Below are positions 18,513-30,461 of a stretch of DNA of 33,352 nucleotides, one piece after another; the stretch's first letter is position 1; each line of letters starts with the position of its first letter. The position numbers were made by a program, and so were the translations under genes. The stretch lies in the NCBI GenBank assembly GCA_001586965.3, contig LUCW03001642.1, positions 1 to 33,352 on the forward strand. The letters run 5' to 3'. Below the pieces are notes generated by a model, which worked only from the letters and a program-made list of their open reading frames with translations, was not told where the DNA came from and searched no databases. The stretch is from Sphaeroforma sirkka (lineage: Eukaryota; Opisthokonta; Ichthyosporea; Ichthyophonida).

Positions 18513-21087
18513 AGTTACTACTTTGCGCATCAGTTCGGGTTTTTTTCTCTGAACGAGGATACTTGTTTATGATAGATTCTATGGAAAATTTTATTCTAAG
18601 GGGTATCAAGTTTTAAATAGCCGAGCAAGTATACCTCAGAACTAAATTTATGTGTTCATGACAATCTTGATGATTAGAAGGCTTTGAAGATCACAGTAGT
18701 CATTGTAAACAGTAATGGTAGACTCCTCACACTGTCGAAAATACAGCTTGATCAGGGCCATCTAAAACCAAAAATACCAGTTAGTAGTATTTTTTATATA
18801 ATTGCGGCTCAAATGTTTATTTCAAGTTTATAGACAAAAAAATAAATATCTGCAACTTACAATGTGATTCGCTCCGCCTGACCAAAAGAGTACGTGGCAA
18901 CTGGGACCGTCCATGGTTTGACCCAACCAAATGTCTTAAAAAACCAAATGCTCATGAACCATTTTCAACTTACAGCTATTAAAGAGTGCTCAGGTGAACA
19001 TCGCTTTCTGTTGTAATTCAGATTTTATGAAAATGTTACAAAGAATATTTTCAACAAGTACACTTCATTGTATTGTACGACAGTGGTCGGTGGATGTTTT
19101 TTTTTTCCACCGGAACAATTGCTTTATTCCTTCAAGTTGATCAAAAGTTAGGCCATCTAAACGTCACAGAGCAGAATTAAATCGAAGAAATATGCTGAGC
19201 TGTATCAACTTCACAGAAATATAAATTTATGGCAGAGTGTAGATCAGTTCTGTCAAATTTATCAGTTGGCACTTGATAGATTATGTATTCGCGACCCAAG
19301 GTTCTTATAAAAGAAAACCATGACTTGTCTTACTTCATGCATTTGCTGAACAGATGTATTGATGGCTTCCGCACCTGATATAATATAGTCCTGCTTACCG
19401 TATCGAATTGCCCTGTTTCATAGCTCGATATCTGGATTCAAGTCTTAATCGGACTTGATTCATATACTTCATTATAACCCGGTGATCAAAAGCAGACACA
19501 CGTGCGGTATTTTGCCGTGTAGACAAAGGATAATCGTATATAAGTAAATTTACCTGACTTTCAGCACTCCTATTATTGCAACCTGTCATGTAAAAGATTT
19601 CTGTCTTGACAATTCTCCACCTGTCGGCGGAATTCACGACGTATTTAGCCCCATGTTTCGAGATTGGTACCATATCAGGCAATCTTTATTTTTCTTGAAC
19701 AACGCACTAACAATATGCATGCTTTTTTTGTTTATCAGCTTATTTGTCGGCTATATAGTGATATATATCTTCTTGTTTGACATGTAGACACAAGCTAGTA
19801 GAAGGTCGTTTGGTGTAGAAAAAGAGGAGTTGGTTATTAGCAACTAAATCAAAGCTCAGGAGTCGGTAAAGAAAACAGTCAACTCTTCAGAATGGGTTTA
19901 GCAACTCGATTTGTTCTCCGGAGTAAGCTACCATTGAGTTCTATACATCAAAGGGTCGCAGTCAAATTTCTACTGTCACTCTACGGTTCGCTTGGCAAGG
20001 CAGCTTCAAGGAATGGATGACAAATAAATGACTGTCTAAAGTTATATTGTGATTGAAATGGTGCTGTCGATAGGCTGACTGATTGACTGACTGACAATTC
20101 AAGAGACAGGATCACCGTAGTACCGTCTGCATAGCAGCTATCTGCACCGCTACAAGTCATGACATTTTAGTATGATCACTCTGACAACGCTACTTACTGT
20201 ACGCGGCCTCAAGTTATCACATAAAGTTTTGACCTATGCGAGCCTAGTAGTGACTGCTGGTAAAACTAAGGCTGGCGATGCAACCGCCATAAACGATAGT
20301 AAGATATAACTGCACGACACATTCTGATGCATATCTAATGCACTCGTTGTCTGGGCGTCCGAAATGATGTATACACCGTTGCTGCTACCTAGAAGGGGCG
20401 AACAAGTGTTCATTGGTCACTGCACCCAACACTACAGTGAATGTTCATCAAAGCTCGGCCGATACATATATCTCATCCATATTCAAATATAGAACATATC
20501 AGTTGATGTAGACAACTAATTTGTAGGTAATCAAATCAGCCCGACACGAATAGTATATGAAAATTTCGTTTACGAGAGATGCATGAGAGGTAGATAGTAT
20601 CAGCGTTGAAGGTATCAGTCTTTCACCATCTTGAAGTCTTTGTAGAAGGTACGCTATCCATACATTCCTGAAATTGATTTTAAGCACTCTGGATTGTATG
20701 CATATCTCAAGGGTTTTGAAAATCATATACATCATTCAGTTTACAATTCAGTCTGCAAGTAGAACGAGTTGCCATTCAGAAATGCGTGATCAAAAGCTGA
20801 ACACCATATGGTGATGTCCGTAAAAGAAGAGGGTTGCTGTACCAGTGCATATCAGATCCTAGAAAAAATTGATGCGCATTTGGAAATCATGTCTTGTCAT
20901 TAAACGCTCCGGACACCTCCAGCTGTACTCGCCAATTTACGGTAGATAAGCACATGTTAAAATGCAGCATTCGATACTAAGCTAGTTTAAAACAGTATAT
21001 CTCAATAAAACATATGCGAAGCGACCAATAGAACAAAAATGATTATTCTAAAAGCTTCCCGAATCCGAACGAACCGTAAATAAAAAG
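18513..21087. other. Unassigned spacer
   Basis: No recognised gene family. The stretch contains the possible exon at 19395-19682, several minus-strand GTAAGT-like words (near 18860 and 18973) that could be splice donors, and a short CTGACTGA run near 20075. A 78-codon minus frame at 20499-20735 has no recognisable features. Confidence 0.45.
19395..19682 (-). CDS. Possible exon of an unrecognised gene
   Basis: A 95-codon minus-strand frame of normal amino-acid balance (Y-V-V-N-S-A-D-R-W, then N-L-L-I-Y-D-Y-P-L, then a basic R-L-R-L-E-S-R-Y-R end). At its 3' end lies ATACGGTAAGC, a fair splice-donor sequence. A different frame opens just beyond and gives about 49 coding-like residues (I-S-G-A-E-A-I-N-T-S-V-Q-Q-M-H-E), so an exon boundary or an indel may lie there. 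I recognise no family; it could be an unknown host gene, a decayed transposon gene or chance. Confidence 0.2.
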   Translation of the reverse strand: MPDMVPISKHGAKYVVNSADRWRIVKTEIFYMTGCNNRSAESQVNLLIYDYPLSTRQNTARVSAFDHRVIMKYMNQVRLRLESRYRAMKQGNSIR

Positions 21088-21558
21088 CCTAGCGAGGTTC
21101 GATGGCGAATTTTAAATTTGTAACCATGGAAGGTCGGTATGGATAGAACCGTGCTCAGGCATACTACTAACTAACTTCCAGTCCAGAGGCTTCATCGATA
21201 CAATTTATGTCAACTATAAACACAAGCCACAAGCTTAGTTTGGATCCATAGCTCCTACCATTTTGGCTCCTATGAAGGTAATATTTTTATTTTACAGAGA
21301 CTTGAGCACCCATTCAATTGAGTTCCTCAACGTTGAAGGTCTAGTGAGGTATGATTGCGGCTTTTAAATTCGAATTCATGGAAAGTTAAAATGAATATCG
21401 CAGACCCGTACTCAGGCATACCATTATTAGTCCAGAGGCTTCATCGACATAGTTCATGTAAATTATAAATATGAGCTCAAGCTCAGCTTGCTCTTTTAGT
21501 CTTCAGAACACAAGCCACTAGCTCTGTTTTGTTTCACAGTTCCTTCCCTTTCGGCTCC
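21088..21558. repeat. Diverged satellite, about 250-bp unit, left two copies
   Basis: Two direct copies, starting near 21089 and 21341. They share ctagcgagg/ctagtgagg, ttttaaatt, ctcaggcat, the 18-base gtccagaggcttcatcga and ttcatgtaaa-like words, and each ends near ttcggctcc or ttggctcc. The second copy runs directly into the 5' LTR of the large Ty3-type element at 21559. No coding potential. The divergence between copies suggests an old array. Confidence 0.75.
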
Positions 21559-22178
21559 TGTAGAAATACGGCCTCCGGTCAGTCTAAAATATCAAGATCA
21601 ATTGAGATAATACATTGGTTTTATTTGTATTTTAAATAATTTAGTACAAGCTCTTTTCCAATATTTCCAAAGTGTTCTAAATTCACTTTGATGGCTCCAA
21701 TAGCCTGAGTATTTGGTATGACTCATCTACTTGGACCTATTTGAGACATTAGTAGATGTAGGATATTATAAACTAAATTTTATAATCTCGAACTACTACT
21801 TATAGATTTTGGTCCTCCGCCAATCTCCAAAATCCAATAAGTCTTTTTTTCTTTTTTTTAAACTTTTCTTCAGATGGAACTTTATTTATATCAGCTAATG
21901 TATTAACGTGACACGTTATTATGTCTATTTACAAATTAGGCAAGTGGTCATGAACACTTTAGTACTTCTAGTGAAAATTATTCAATAAAGAACAGCTAGA
22001 GGTGCGCCCTGTGTGATCGAGGATATTTAGGCTCTTAACAAGAGGCAGTCCCGATCATTCTTACACAAGCTACCACTGCTAAATCCTAACTGACTAAATT
22101 GTATTTTAGTTTAATATAGTTTGAAACCTAGTAATTTCCATCGAAGTTTACATATTTTTCAGTTAAATAGTAGTTACA
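21559..22178 (+). repeat. 5' LTR of the large element
   Basis: 620 bp, TGTAGAAATACGG to TAGTTACA. An AATAAA lies at 21984-21989 and could be its poly(A) signal. Four further LTRs of the family lie at 15267, 16061, 17313 and 30462. Confidence 0.93.
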
Positions 22179-22231
22179 GTAGTGTACTGCTTCTAGACTG
22201 TCTGACATCGATTTACTATCCAGCAAATACT

Positions 22232-24300
22232 ATGGCTAAGGGTACTTCTAAAGGCAAGGGAGCCGCTAGCTCTAAGCCTGCTAAGCCTGCCGAGGTTCCT
22301 GAGGTCCCTGTGGAAACACCTAGCCTGTCTGGAGTTGAGCCTGCCGAGGATACTGTTGGGGAAGCAAATTCTGAGGTTGGTACAGAGGATTATTCTGAGG
22401 ATGACTCGTCGGATCCTAAAGCCTTGGAAGATGAGGTATCTACTACCGCGGAAAGGCTCGCCAGCGTCCGTGTATCACCTAGGAGTGAAGCTCAGGACCC
22501 CAGCTTGCCCCTGACCACGTGCCGTCAAATGTGGGGATAAACGTCGAAAGGCTGGAAAATTCGTGGATACGAATGTCGGGGGCATTATAACTCCACATCT
22601 AAAGGACACTCCAGCACAAATCCGGCGTGAAAGGAAGTATTGGACCTGTCCGAAAATTTCGGTTTCGCCATCGATGGAGAAAGCCATTCCATTCAGCTCA
22701 AATCTTGGGGCCGAAGCTGAGGACGCCATAACTCGACAACGAGTGGTTGGATCCTCTCAATCTCGACGCCAATTGAACCGCACTGAAGCGCTCTTGAAGG
22801 AGCTAGCGGCAGCGCGCAGTTGTGGACCCCTCTATCGTGTCCCACTTGGCTGATATTCTTCCTATACCGAAGAAGAAGAAAAAAAACGAGATCGGGCCGG
22901 GTTTTCATTTACCATACTCGGAGACCTACTGGTTTACCAGCCAGTATGTTTACCACTAAGGCAGTTACCACTGGCGAGAGAGATAATATTTCAAAATTCA
23001 ATCTCTATAGCTCTGATGCTACCATCGACCATCCTCTTGACAAACCTAACCCTGTCAGAGGATATGATCGTATGGAACTCGATGAGGCTTACCATCCTCG
23101 TAATATCGACCCTCATTTGCCAACTAACCCTGGTAATCACGATTTTTGGCAATCGCTACACCAGTACCTCGTTAGAGAGTTCCCGCTCTAATCCTGAGGA
23201 TGAGGAAGTGAGAACCAGACATACTCGTCTCTCAGGCTATTACGCTCTGGTATGCAAGTCCTTGAGGACCGTCTATTGAATGACTCTGACCTTGACGATA
23301 GGAAAGCGGATAACATTCGCTATCTAATCGATAACAAGAGAAAAATAGACACCATCTTGGCACTAGCGGCCCGTAGCACTGAGCATGAGCCTCGTGAACA
23401 CTTAGAACCAAGCTTCATAAAGCAGCTAGGTAACGCGCAGGCTGAGGTCGATTTCTCTACTAATGAGAGTACAGTGGAGACACTGAAGGCCTTCGACCAA
23501 CTTAAGGAGTCTGCCAGCCTTAGGGATAAGCAGATGATGAATGCCTTTATTCATTTCTGTGAGCCAGGTGAATGGCGAACTATCTTGAAAGCTCATGAGC
23601 CCAACTGGAAAGCCCTACCCTGGCACCAGTTGCGTGATAATATACTTAACACCTTTTTTTGAAGATGCACGTGACCGTGAACTTCTAGAGTCTCGAAAGT
23701 TCTTTGCGAACGATACCACTATTCGAGTGCTCTAGCTCATATGACACATATGAATACTCGGATGGGTGGTCGTACCTATACTGGCGAATATTTATTAATT
23801 TGTCAGATGATGGAGACTCTGGGAGCTAACCTCTTTAAGAAAGTCAATGATGACATCATCGCCTATGGTGATTTGCGATCTATGCCTTGGTCTGTCTTTG
23901 AGAAGATAGTACACAAGCATACCAATTCCTCTACTAGAGTACTTAGTACCACGAGCTACACCCAGCCCACTAAGCGAAACGCAGTGAGAGACTAATACTG
24001 CGCGTAGTACTAAGAAACCTCGCACTACTACTGGAGGGGGGTACTGGCTCTACTTCTACCGAACCGAAGGTGATAAGAAGGTGAGAGCGCCTTGCAAGAA
24101 GTGTGGTTACAACCTCACAAAACGTAATGGCAAGTGGAATGGTAGACACGACCCTGTTAAGTGTGCACCAGGCAAGCCAGATTTTGGACACTATATATGA
24201 AAGAGTGTGCTACTTGCAAGGGTACTAACGGTTGGCACAAAGAGGATTGCAAGGACTTACCAGACGTCCAAGTTAAGCACTGACAGTACCATATGTGCGC
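22232..24300 (+). mobile_element. gag region of the large element (fossil)
   Basis: Begins M-A-K-G-T-S-K-G-K-G with a Lys/Ala/Pro-rich head, then a strongly acidic segment (E-D-D-S-S-D-P-K-A-L-E) and a predicted helical A-E-R-L-A-S-V-R stretch. The 22.9-24.0 kb part is the likely capsid region. At about 24075-24290 come two Cys/His clusters, C-K-K-C-G-Y with a distal H and C, and C-x-x-C-K-G-T-N-G-W-H, which resemble nucleic-acid-binding knuckles. The coding sequence is broken in several places. Confidence 0.7.
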
Positions 24301-25998
24301 ACTAGAGCAAGATTATGAGAAAATGTTCAATAAAATCTATACCAAAGGAGATGAACGTATCTTTCAAACAGTTTTCGTAAATGGAGAAAAAAGTTATGGC
24401 ACTATTTGATCCAGGGGCTGAAGTCTCTGCTATCTCATGCCGAGTAGCCTACGCTACAGATATGGCTGTCCATAACGAAACAACTGATTTAATCTTGGGA
24501 AATGGCAAAGTTACTACTTGCGAACAAGCCATTGACTATGCACACATAATGCTGTCAGATAGAAGAGAAGTGAAGACTCACCTAATCGTTACTGACATGT
24601 CTCAGAAATACGATTTAATTATAGGTATGACTGATCTTCTCAGTTTAGGTATAACACTCACTGGTCTGCCTAATGGGCTGGACCCGAATAAAGATCAGTC
24701 AGATGATAATATGTTAAAGATACCTAAACCTCCGGAAGGTGAAGCAAAGGATATGATTCCGCACTTCACCGATATAATTATGGACTTAATTATACAAAAC
24801 AGGAAGATTGCAATAACTGACTGGTGTATGTTTAGTTCTCTCTAATGGGTACGTTAGACTTGACTTAACAAACGTCGACTTCTCTAAGTTAAAGTGTCCT
24901 TCACATAACTACGTGAGTTGGAGACACAAAGACGTTGTCAAAACCCAAATCGAAGATTGGTTAAAACAGGGTCTAATTGAAATCAATTATGATGCAACCC
25001 CAGTTAACTTAGCTCTCTTAGCGGTCGATCAATATAAATCTGATGGAACGTTTAGTAAAACAAGAGTAGTACTAGACCTGTCGCCAATCAACAAACTAAT
25101 TCCGCAACATAGTTTTCCCTTACCTAAGATAAGCGAGATACTACGCAAAATGGAGGTGCGACTATCTTTTCCAAGATAGACTTAAAAGCTGCATTCCATC
25201 AACTACAGATATATGAGCCTCATAGGAAATACTTTTCCTTTACTTGGCAAGGTAAGAAGTACCAGTTTAAAGGTGCACCTGAAGGCTTACACATGTTACC
25301 TTCTTTCTTCCAACAAGTTATGATGGAACTATTTGCGGACCTGTCGTATAACGTATCAGTCTATTTAGATGATATAGTTATCTTTACAAAGACAACACAT
25401 GAACATGCTAAACTCGTTAAAGAAGTCTTAAAGCGACTTAATCATGCTAAACTTAAGATTAACGAAGACAAGTGTTCTTTTGCTAAAGATACTATACACT
25501 TACTTGGCTACAAAGTATCTGCAGCAGGGGTAGAAATTGATCCTGGCAAGAAACAGTTTCTGTTGGATTTATCAACACCAATTACTGGAAGAGATGTGAA
25601 CTGTGTGTGGGTTTGTTAACTTCTTCTCAGTTCGGTACCGCATCTTTCTCATTACTTAAAGCCTTTCAGTCACCTACGGCTGCACAAAGGACCTTTGGGA
25701 AAGCTTTGGACTAAAGAATGTGATGATGCATTTAAACTAGTCAAAAGTAAAGTAATGGACGCACCCATCATGCAGTACCCTGTGGATGGTGTCCCATTCA
25801 AGTAGCAACCGACGCTTCAGATCGAGCGGTAGGTGGAGTGCTTTACCAAACGATAAATGGTAAACCGCGCTACATACAATTCTTTAGCAAGAGTTATAAT
25901 AAGAGTCAACGGAATTACCCTCTACCGTTAAACAAGAGCTCCTTGCTATAGTTACTGCGCTAAGACAGTTTAAAGACTACCTTTATGGAAGTTACTGC
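24178..25998 (+). repeat. Internal direct repeat, copy 1 (protease to RNase H)
   Basis: About 1.82 kb, starting at cagattttggacactat. It is repeated almost base for base by the adjacent segment 25999-27818. It contains the protease motif A-L-F-D-P-G-A (24.4 kb), the RT core with F-S/K-I-D-L-K-A-A-F-H-Q and Y-L-D-D-I-V-I-F (25.36 kb), and the start of RNase H. The two copies differ at only a small number of positions, so the repeat is very young or is an artefact of assembly. Coding content is broken. Confidence 0.93.
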
Positions 25999-27818
25999 CA
26001 GATTTTGGACACTATATGAAAAGAGTGTGCTACTTGCAAGGGGTACTAACGGTTGGCACAAAAGGATTGCAAGGACTTACCAGACGTCCAAGTTAAGCAC
26101 TGACAGTACCATATGTGCGCACTAGAGCAAGATTATGAGAAAATGTTCAATAAAATCTATACCAAAGGAGATGAACGTATCTCTTTCAAACAGTTTTCGT
26201 AAATGGAGAAAAGTTATGGCACTATTTGATCCAGGGGCTGAAGTCTCTGCTATCTCTCATGCCGAGTAGCCTACGCTACAGATATGCCTGTCCATAACGA
26301 AACAACTGATTTAATCTTGGGAAATGGCAAAGTTACTACTTGCGAACAAGCCATTGACTATGCACACATAATGCTGTCAGATAGAAGAGAAGTGAAGACT
26401 CACCTAATCGTTACTGACATGTCTCAGAAATACGATTTAATTATAGGTATGACTGATCTTCTCAGTTTAGGTATAACACTCACTGGTCTGCCTAATGGGG
26501 TGACCCGAATAAAGATCAGTCAGATGATAATATGTTAAAGATACCTAAACCTCCGGAAGGTGAAGCAAAGGATATGATTCCGCACTTCACCGATATAATT
26601 ATGGACTTAATTATACAAAACAGGAAGATTGCAATAACTGACTGGTGTATGTTTAAGTTCTCTAATGGGTACGTTAGACTTGACTTAACAAACGTCGACT
26701 TCTCTAAGTTAAAGTGTCCTTCACATAACTACGTGAGTTGGAGACACAAAGACGTTGTCAAAACCCAAATCGAAGATTGGTTAAAACAAGGGTCTAATTG
26801 AAATCAATTATGATGCAACCCCAGTTAACTTAGCTCTCTTAGCGGTCGATCAATATAAATCTGATGGAACGTTTAGTAAAACAAGAGTAGTACTAGACCT
26901 GTCGCCAATCAACAAACTAATTCCGCAACATAGTTTTCCTTACCTAAGATAAGCGAGATACTACGCAAAATGGAGGGTGCGACTATCTTTTCCAAGATAG
27001 ACTTAAAAGCTGCATTCCATCAACTACAGATATATGAGCCTCATAGGGAAATTTTTTTTCCTTTACTTGGCAAGGTAAGAAGTACCAGTTTAAAGGTGCA
27101 CCTGAAGGCTTACATGTTACCTTCTTTCTTCCAACAAGTTATGATGGAACTATTTGCGGACCTGTCGTATAACGTATCAGTCTATTTAGATGATATAGTT
27201 ATCTTTACAAAGACAGCACATGAACATGCTAAACTCGTTAAAGAAGTCTTAAAGCGACTTAATCATGCTAAACTTAAGATTAACGAAGACAAGTGTTCTT
27301 TTGCTAAAGATACTATACACTTACTTGGCTACAAAGTATCTGCAGCAGGGGTAGAAATTGATCCTGGCAAGAAACAGTTTCTGTTGGATTTATCAACACC
27401 AATTACTGGAAGAGATGTGAACTCTGTGTGTGGGTTTGTTAACTTCTTCTCGGATTCGGTACCGCATCTTTCTCATTACTTAAAGCCTTTCAGTCACCTA
27501 CGGCTGCACAAAGGACCTTTGGGAAAGCTTTGGACTAAAGAATGTGATGATGCATTTAAACTAGTCAAAAGTAAAGTAATGGACGCACCCATCATGCAGT
27601 ACCCTGTGGATGGTGTCCCATTCCAAGTAGCAACCGACGCTTCAGATCGAGCGGTAGGTGGAGTGCTTTACCAAACGATAAATGGTAAAAACCGCGCTAC
27701 ATACACAATTCTTTAGCAAGAGTTATAATAAGAGTCAACGGAATTACCCTACCGTTAAACAAGAGCTCCTTGCTATAGTTACTGCGCTAAGACAGTTTAA
27801 AGACTACCTTTATGGAAG
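25999..27818 (+). repeat. Internal direct repeat, copy 2 (protease to RNase H)
   Basis: Second copy of the 1.82-kb segment, joined head to tail to the first. It holds retropepsin-like sequence near 26.2-26.5 kb (L-I-V-T-D, D-L-I-I-G-M), reverse transcriptase near 26.7-27.5 kb with K-I-D-L-K-A-A-F-H-Q and Y-L-D-D, and the RNase H segment A-T-D-A-S-D-R-A-V-G-G-V-L. It continues into the rest of RNase H to the right. Broken like copy 1. Confidence 0.93.
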
Positions 27819-27990
27819 TTACTTTACTGTCGCCTGTGATCAAAAGTCTTTAACATACTTAAAAGATATGAACCCTGATTCACAGTTGGTGAGCCGCTGG
27901 CATGACATTATTGCCAAGTTCGCTTTTAATATAACACACATTCCAGGAATACATAACCATCTTCCTGACATGCTCTCTCGACTTGTGCCC
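27610..27990 (+). mobile_element. RNase H domain of the large element (fossil)
   Basis: The order A-T-D-A-S-D, then V-K-Q-E-L-L-A-I-V-T-A-L, then A-C-D-Q-K-S-L-T-Y-L, then H-I-P-G-I-H-N-H-L-P-D-M-L-S-R is the standard Ty3-type RNase H, with the acidic residues in their usual places. It follows the RT core directly and runs on to the Dam-like domain. Confidence 0.88.
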
Positions 27991-28044
27991 GACTACCAGA
28001 AAACAGTCAAAGAGTTATTAGCAACCGATTGGATGCTAAATAAG

Positions 28045-28310
28045 AAATGGTTTAACCTCGCTCAATCACGATGGGGTCCATTTACTGTTGATATGTTCGC
28101 CGCAGAACATAACAAACAGGTTTCTGAATATAGGTCGTTGACTCATCCTAAAGGTGATGCATTTCAGCTTGACTTATCAAAGCATAATGCGTGGGCTAAC
28201 CCACCTTGTCAACTTATCGCACAGTTGTTAAATTATGTTAATATTACTAAATCTACCATTACGCTGTGTTGTGTCCCTTACGTAACTCCGACCCATGGAT
28301 ACGTGATTTA
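28045..28310 (+). mobile_element. Dam-methylase-like domain between RNase H and integrase (fossil)
   Basis: The translated segment reads W-G-P-F-T-V-D-M-F-A-A-E-H-N, then Y-R-S-L, then G-D-A-F, then A-W-A-N-P-P-C-Q-L-I followed by a hydrophobic helix and T-I-T-L-C-C-V-P-Y. The pattern V-D-x-F-A-x-x-x-N...D-A-F...N-P-P...L-I is that of the phage-type DNA N6-adenine methylase-like domain (Pfam Dam family), known from DIRS-type elements and some fungal and oomycete retroelements. N-P-P (28198-28206) corresponds to methylase motif IV. Whether it ever methylated DNA cannot be told. An RNase-H-linked connection domain of the same origin is the alternative reading. Confidence 0.6.
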
Positions 28311-28799
28311 ATTAATATGATTCAAGACGAACCTATTTATGTCGACCGTGAAACCGACACGTTCTTGTATCAGGGATCCTATTCTATTAAGAAGACGCCT
28401 TGGAAACACACCATTGTTTGTCGCATCGGTCCTGCAGGTACCACTAAGTGGAAACCCTCAACCGAATTCTTAGCTAAACTAGAGGAGTCTAAAAAGAGTT
28501 TGAACAAAAGCTCAAGACTCGTACAACACATGCACCCAACAAGATTGCAGTCGAGGTAATGCCGATTGAAACGGCATTAGATCGTAAAAAACATGGAACT
28601 AGCTAAGGCCATGGATCAAAGACTCAAAACTCTAAGAGAACCTGAAGCTCGCACTCAACTACTTAAAGCGCTGCTTAAAGAACAGCCAGGAGTTGCGAAA
28701 CAACTGAAGAAGATACTTCAACAATCCAATGTTGTCAATTATGTATCTCAGGACTCTACCCCCTCCTGATACTGAGGTTGCCCTTTCCAACAGGACTAT

Positions 28800-29560
28800 G
28801 GTTCATCCAGCCAGCGTTACGCAGAATCTGACTGACTTAGAGGAGCTCGAAAGTAGAGTTAAAATTATACATAATTTAACGCATCGAGCATATGAGCATA
28901 CTTATAAAATGGCTATTCGTGCAGGGCTTGATCACCCGGCGCTGAAAGAAACCATACGTGAAGTATACCGACGCTGTACTGATTGTGAAAAGAACCAGAT
29001 CAAGCGATACGGTTGGGCACCCCTAAAAAGTGTGACAGAAGACCAACCGATGCGCCGAGTCATAGTCGATTTGGTTAAACTCCGCGATCCAAGCATACTG
29101 GCGATGTATATATCTGTCATTTCTTATGTGTGGCTTCGGGCTATAACTTGCTTTATGCAATACCGAACAAACGTCCACAAACAGTGGCAGAATTATGCTA
29201 TCACGTCTTTAATGACTTCGGTTTCCCCGAGTACTATGTTCTGATAACGGTAGTGAGTTTTGTACCGACGTAATGGAGGCACTTATACTCGTATCAGGCA
29301 TGACCCATAGGCGTGGTGTTCCTTACAAACCTCAAACGCAGGGTGCAAATGAGACACGTCATAGAGAACTTAAGAAACTCTTGCGTACCGCACTAGACGA
29401 CGTTGAGGATATGTGGCCTTATCATTTGAAATGGGTTCAGACTCAAATGAATAACTGCATGAATCCTCAAACTGGAACACTCCCGTTTCACTATTTCTTT
29501 GGCCGCTATAGTGAATTACAAGCAACGTTTGATAAAACTGCGCCCGAGAAACACGCTACC
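28800..29560 (+). mobile_element. Integrase region of the large element (fossil)
   Basis: The zinc-binding head is visible as H-N-L-T-H (28.88 kb) and C-T-D-C (28.98 kb), an HH-CC arrangement. The catalytic core follows: V-I-V-D-L (29.06 kb), S-D-N-G-S-E-F type sequence near 29.24 kb, and Y-K-P-Q-T-Q-G-A-N-E-T-R-H-R-E-L-K with the third acidic residue near 29.35 kb. W-V-Q-T-Q-M-N-N-C and L-P-F-H-Y-F-F-G-R are the usual downstream blocks (N-x-x-x-x and P-F-x-L-x-F-G-R). The sequence is interrupted. Confidence 0.85.
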
Positions 29561-29894
29561 CCGTGGCTACAAAGATCGAGCATATGCAGAACGTTGTTTA
29601 CCCCTGTTTACTCGAGCACAAGAATCGCGTCCTACTTAAAGCGTATGACCGATGGAATAACACTAAGAACATTGTTCAGTTCAAAGTCGGCGATTACGTT
29701 AACATTATAAATCGAAACGCCAACGTTACCGAACTCTCTTCTAAGACGATAGGACCTTTTTTGTTATTTCCTACCATGATGAGAAGAGTGATACTTACGA
29801 AGTGAATAACATTGATGGTACTAGCGCAACCAATCTAGGCACTCACCGTATCCCTACCTCCGAACTCTCATTCGCTCGCTCATTTGATTCTGAT

Positions 29895-30335
29895 GTACCA
29901 GTTATGGAGTCACAAGTCAAAGATATAATTGACAAAACATCCGAAGACGGTTACACTTACTACAAGACCCGTTTCATGGATGGGACAGTAGCTTGGCTAA
30001 CCTCCGATGCATTTCGTGAATCTCGCGACTTTCTTCGTATCTTTAATAAGAAATGGAATAAGCGTTTACATAAGAACACACGAGATAAACGAAAAGGGTT
30101 TCCTCAGGTGACTACAAACCCTGACGGATCTGAAATTCCCTATTTGCCACCTACTTCCTACGTGACTAAACTTTCTGATCTGCTTACCAACAGTGCAGAA
30201 AATTGTTCAAACTTACTTACTAATGAAGAACAGCCTTTGGCTATTACCTTACCAAATAATAAACGTAAGGCGCCTACATCGGAAATGGTTACTGGACCAA
30301 ATACTAAACGACATAGAGTACAACATGAGTCTTGA
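29895..30335 (+). mobile_element. Chromodomain-like tail of the large element (fossil)
   Basis: The segment from about 29895 to 30065 reads V-K-D-I-I-D-K-T...Y-T-Y-Y-K-T-R-F-M-D-G-T-V-A-W-L, then F-L-R-I-F-N-K-K-W. The spacing of V-x-x-I-L-D, Y-x-Y-x-V-x-F/W and W, ending in an aromatic helix, resembles the chromodomains at the end of chromovirus integrases, though one aromatic cage position is not obvious. The rest to 30335 is polar with a basic end (N-N-K-R-K, T-K-R-H-R). Confidence 0.5.
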
Positions 30336-30449
30336 ACTCGTACATATAGGCACATACTTACTCGATAAGTCATGACCGAAACCGTTTTACTTTGGTTTTC
30401 GCTTTACCAACTAGATCGTATCTTAACGTACGTTCGTAGTTCTAAAAGC

Positions 30450-30461
30450 TACTGGGGGCTA
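30450..30461 (+). other. Probable polypurine tract
   Basis: tactgggggcta directly abuts the 3' LTR start (tgtagaaat at 30462), the position where plus-strand synthesis is primed in LTR elements. Confidence 0.55.

Noticed and set aside
22179-22231. tRNA primer-binding site after the 5' LTR
   Set aside because: No TGG-type match to a tRNA 3' end was seen; an internal tRNA primer or altered sequence cannot be excluded.
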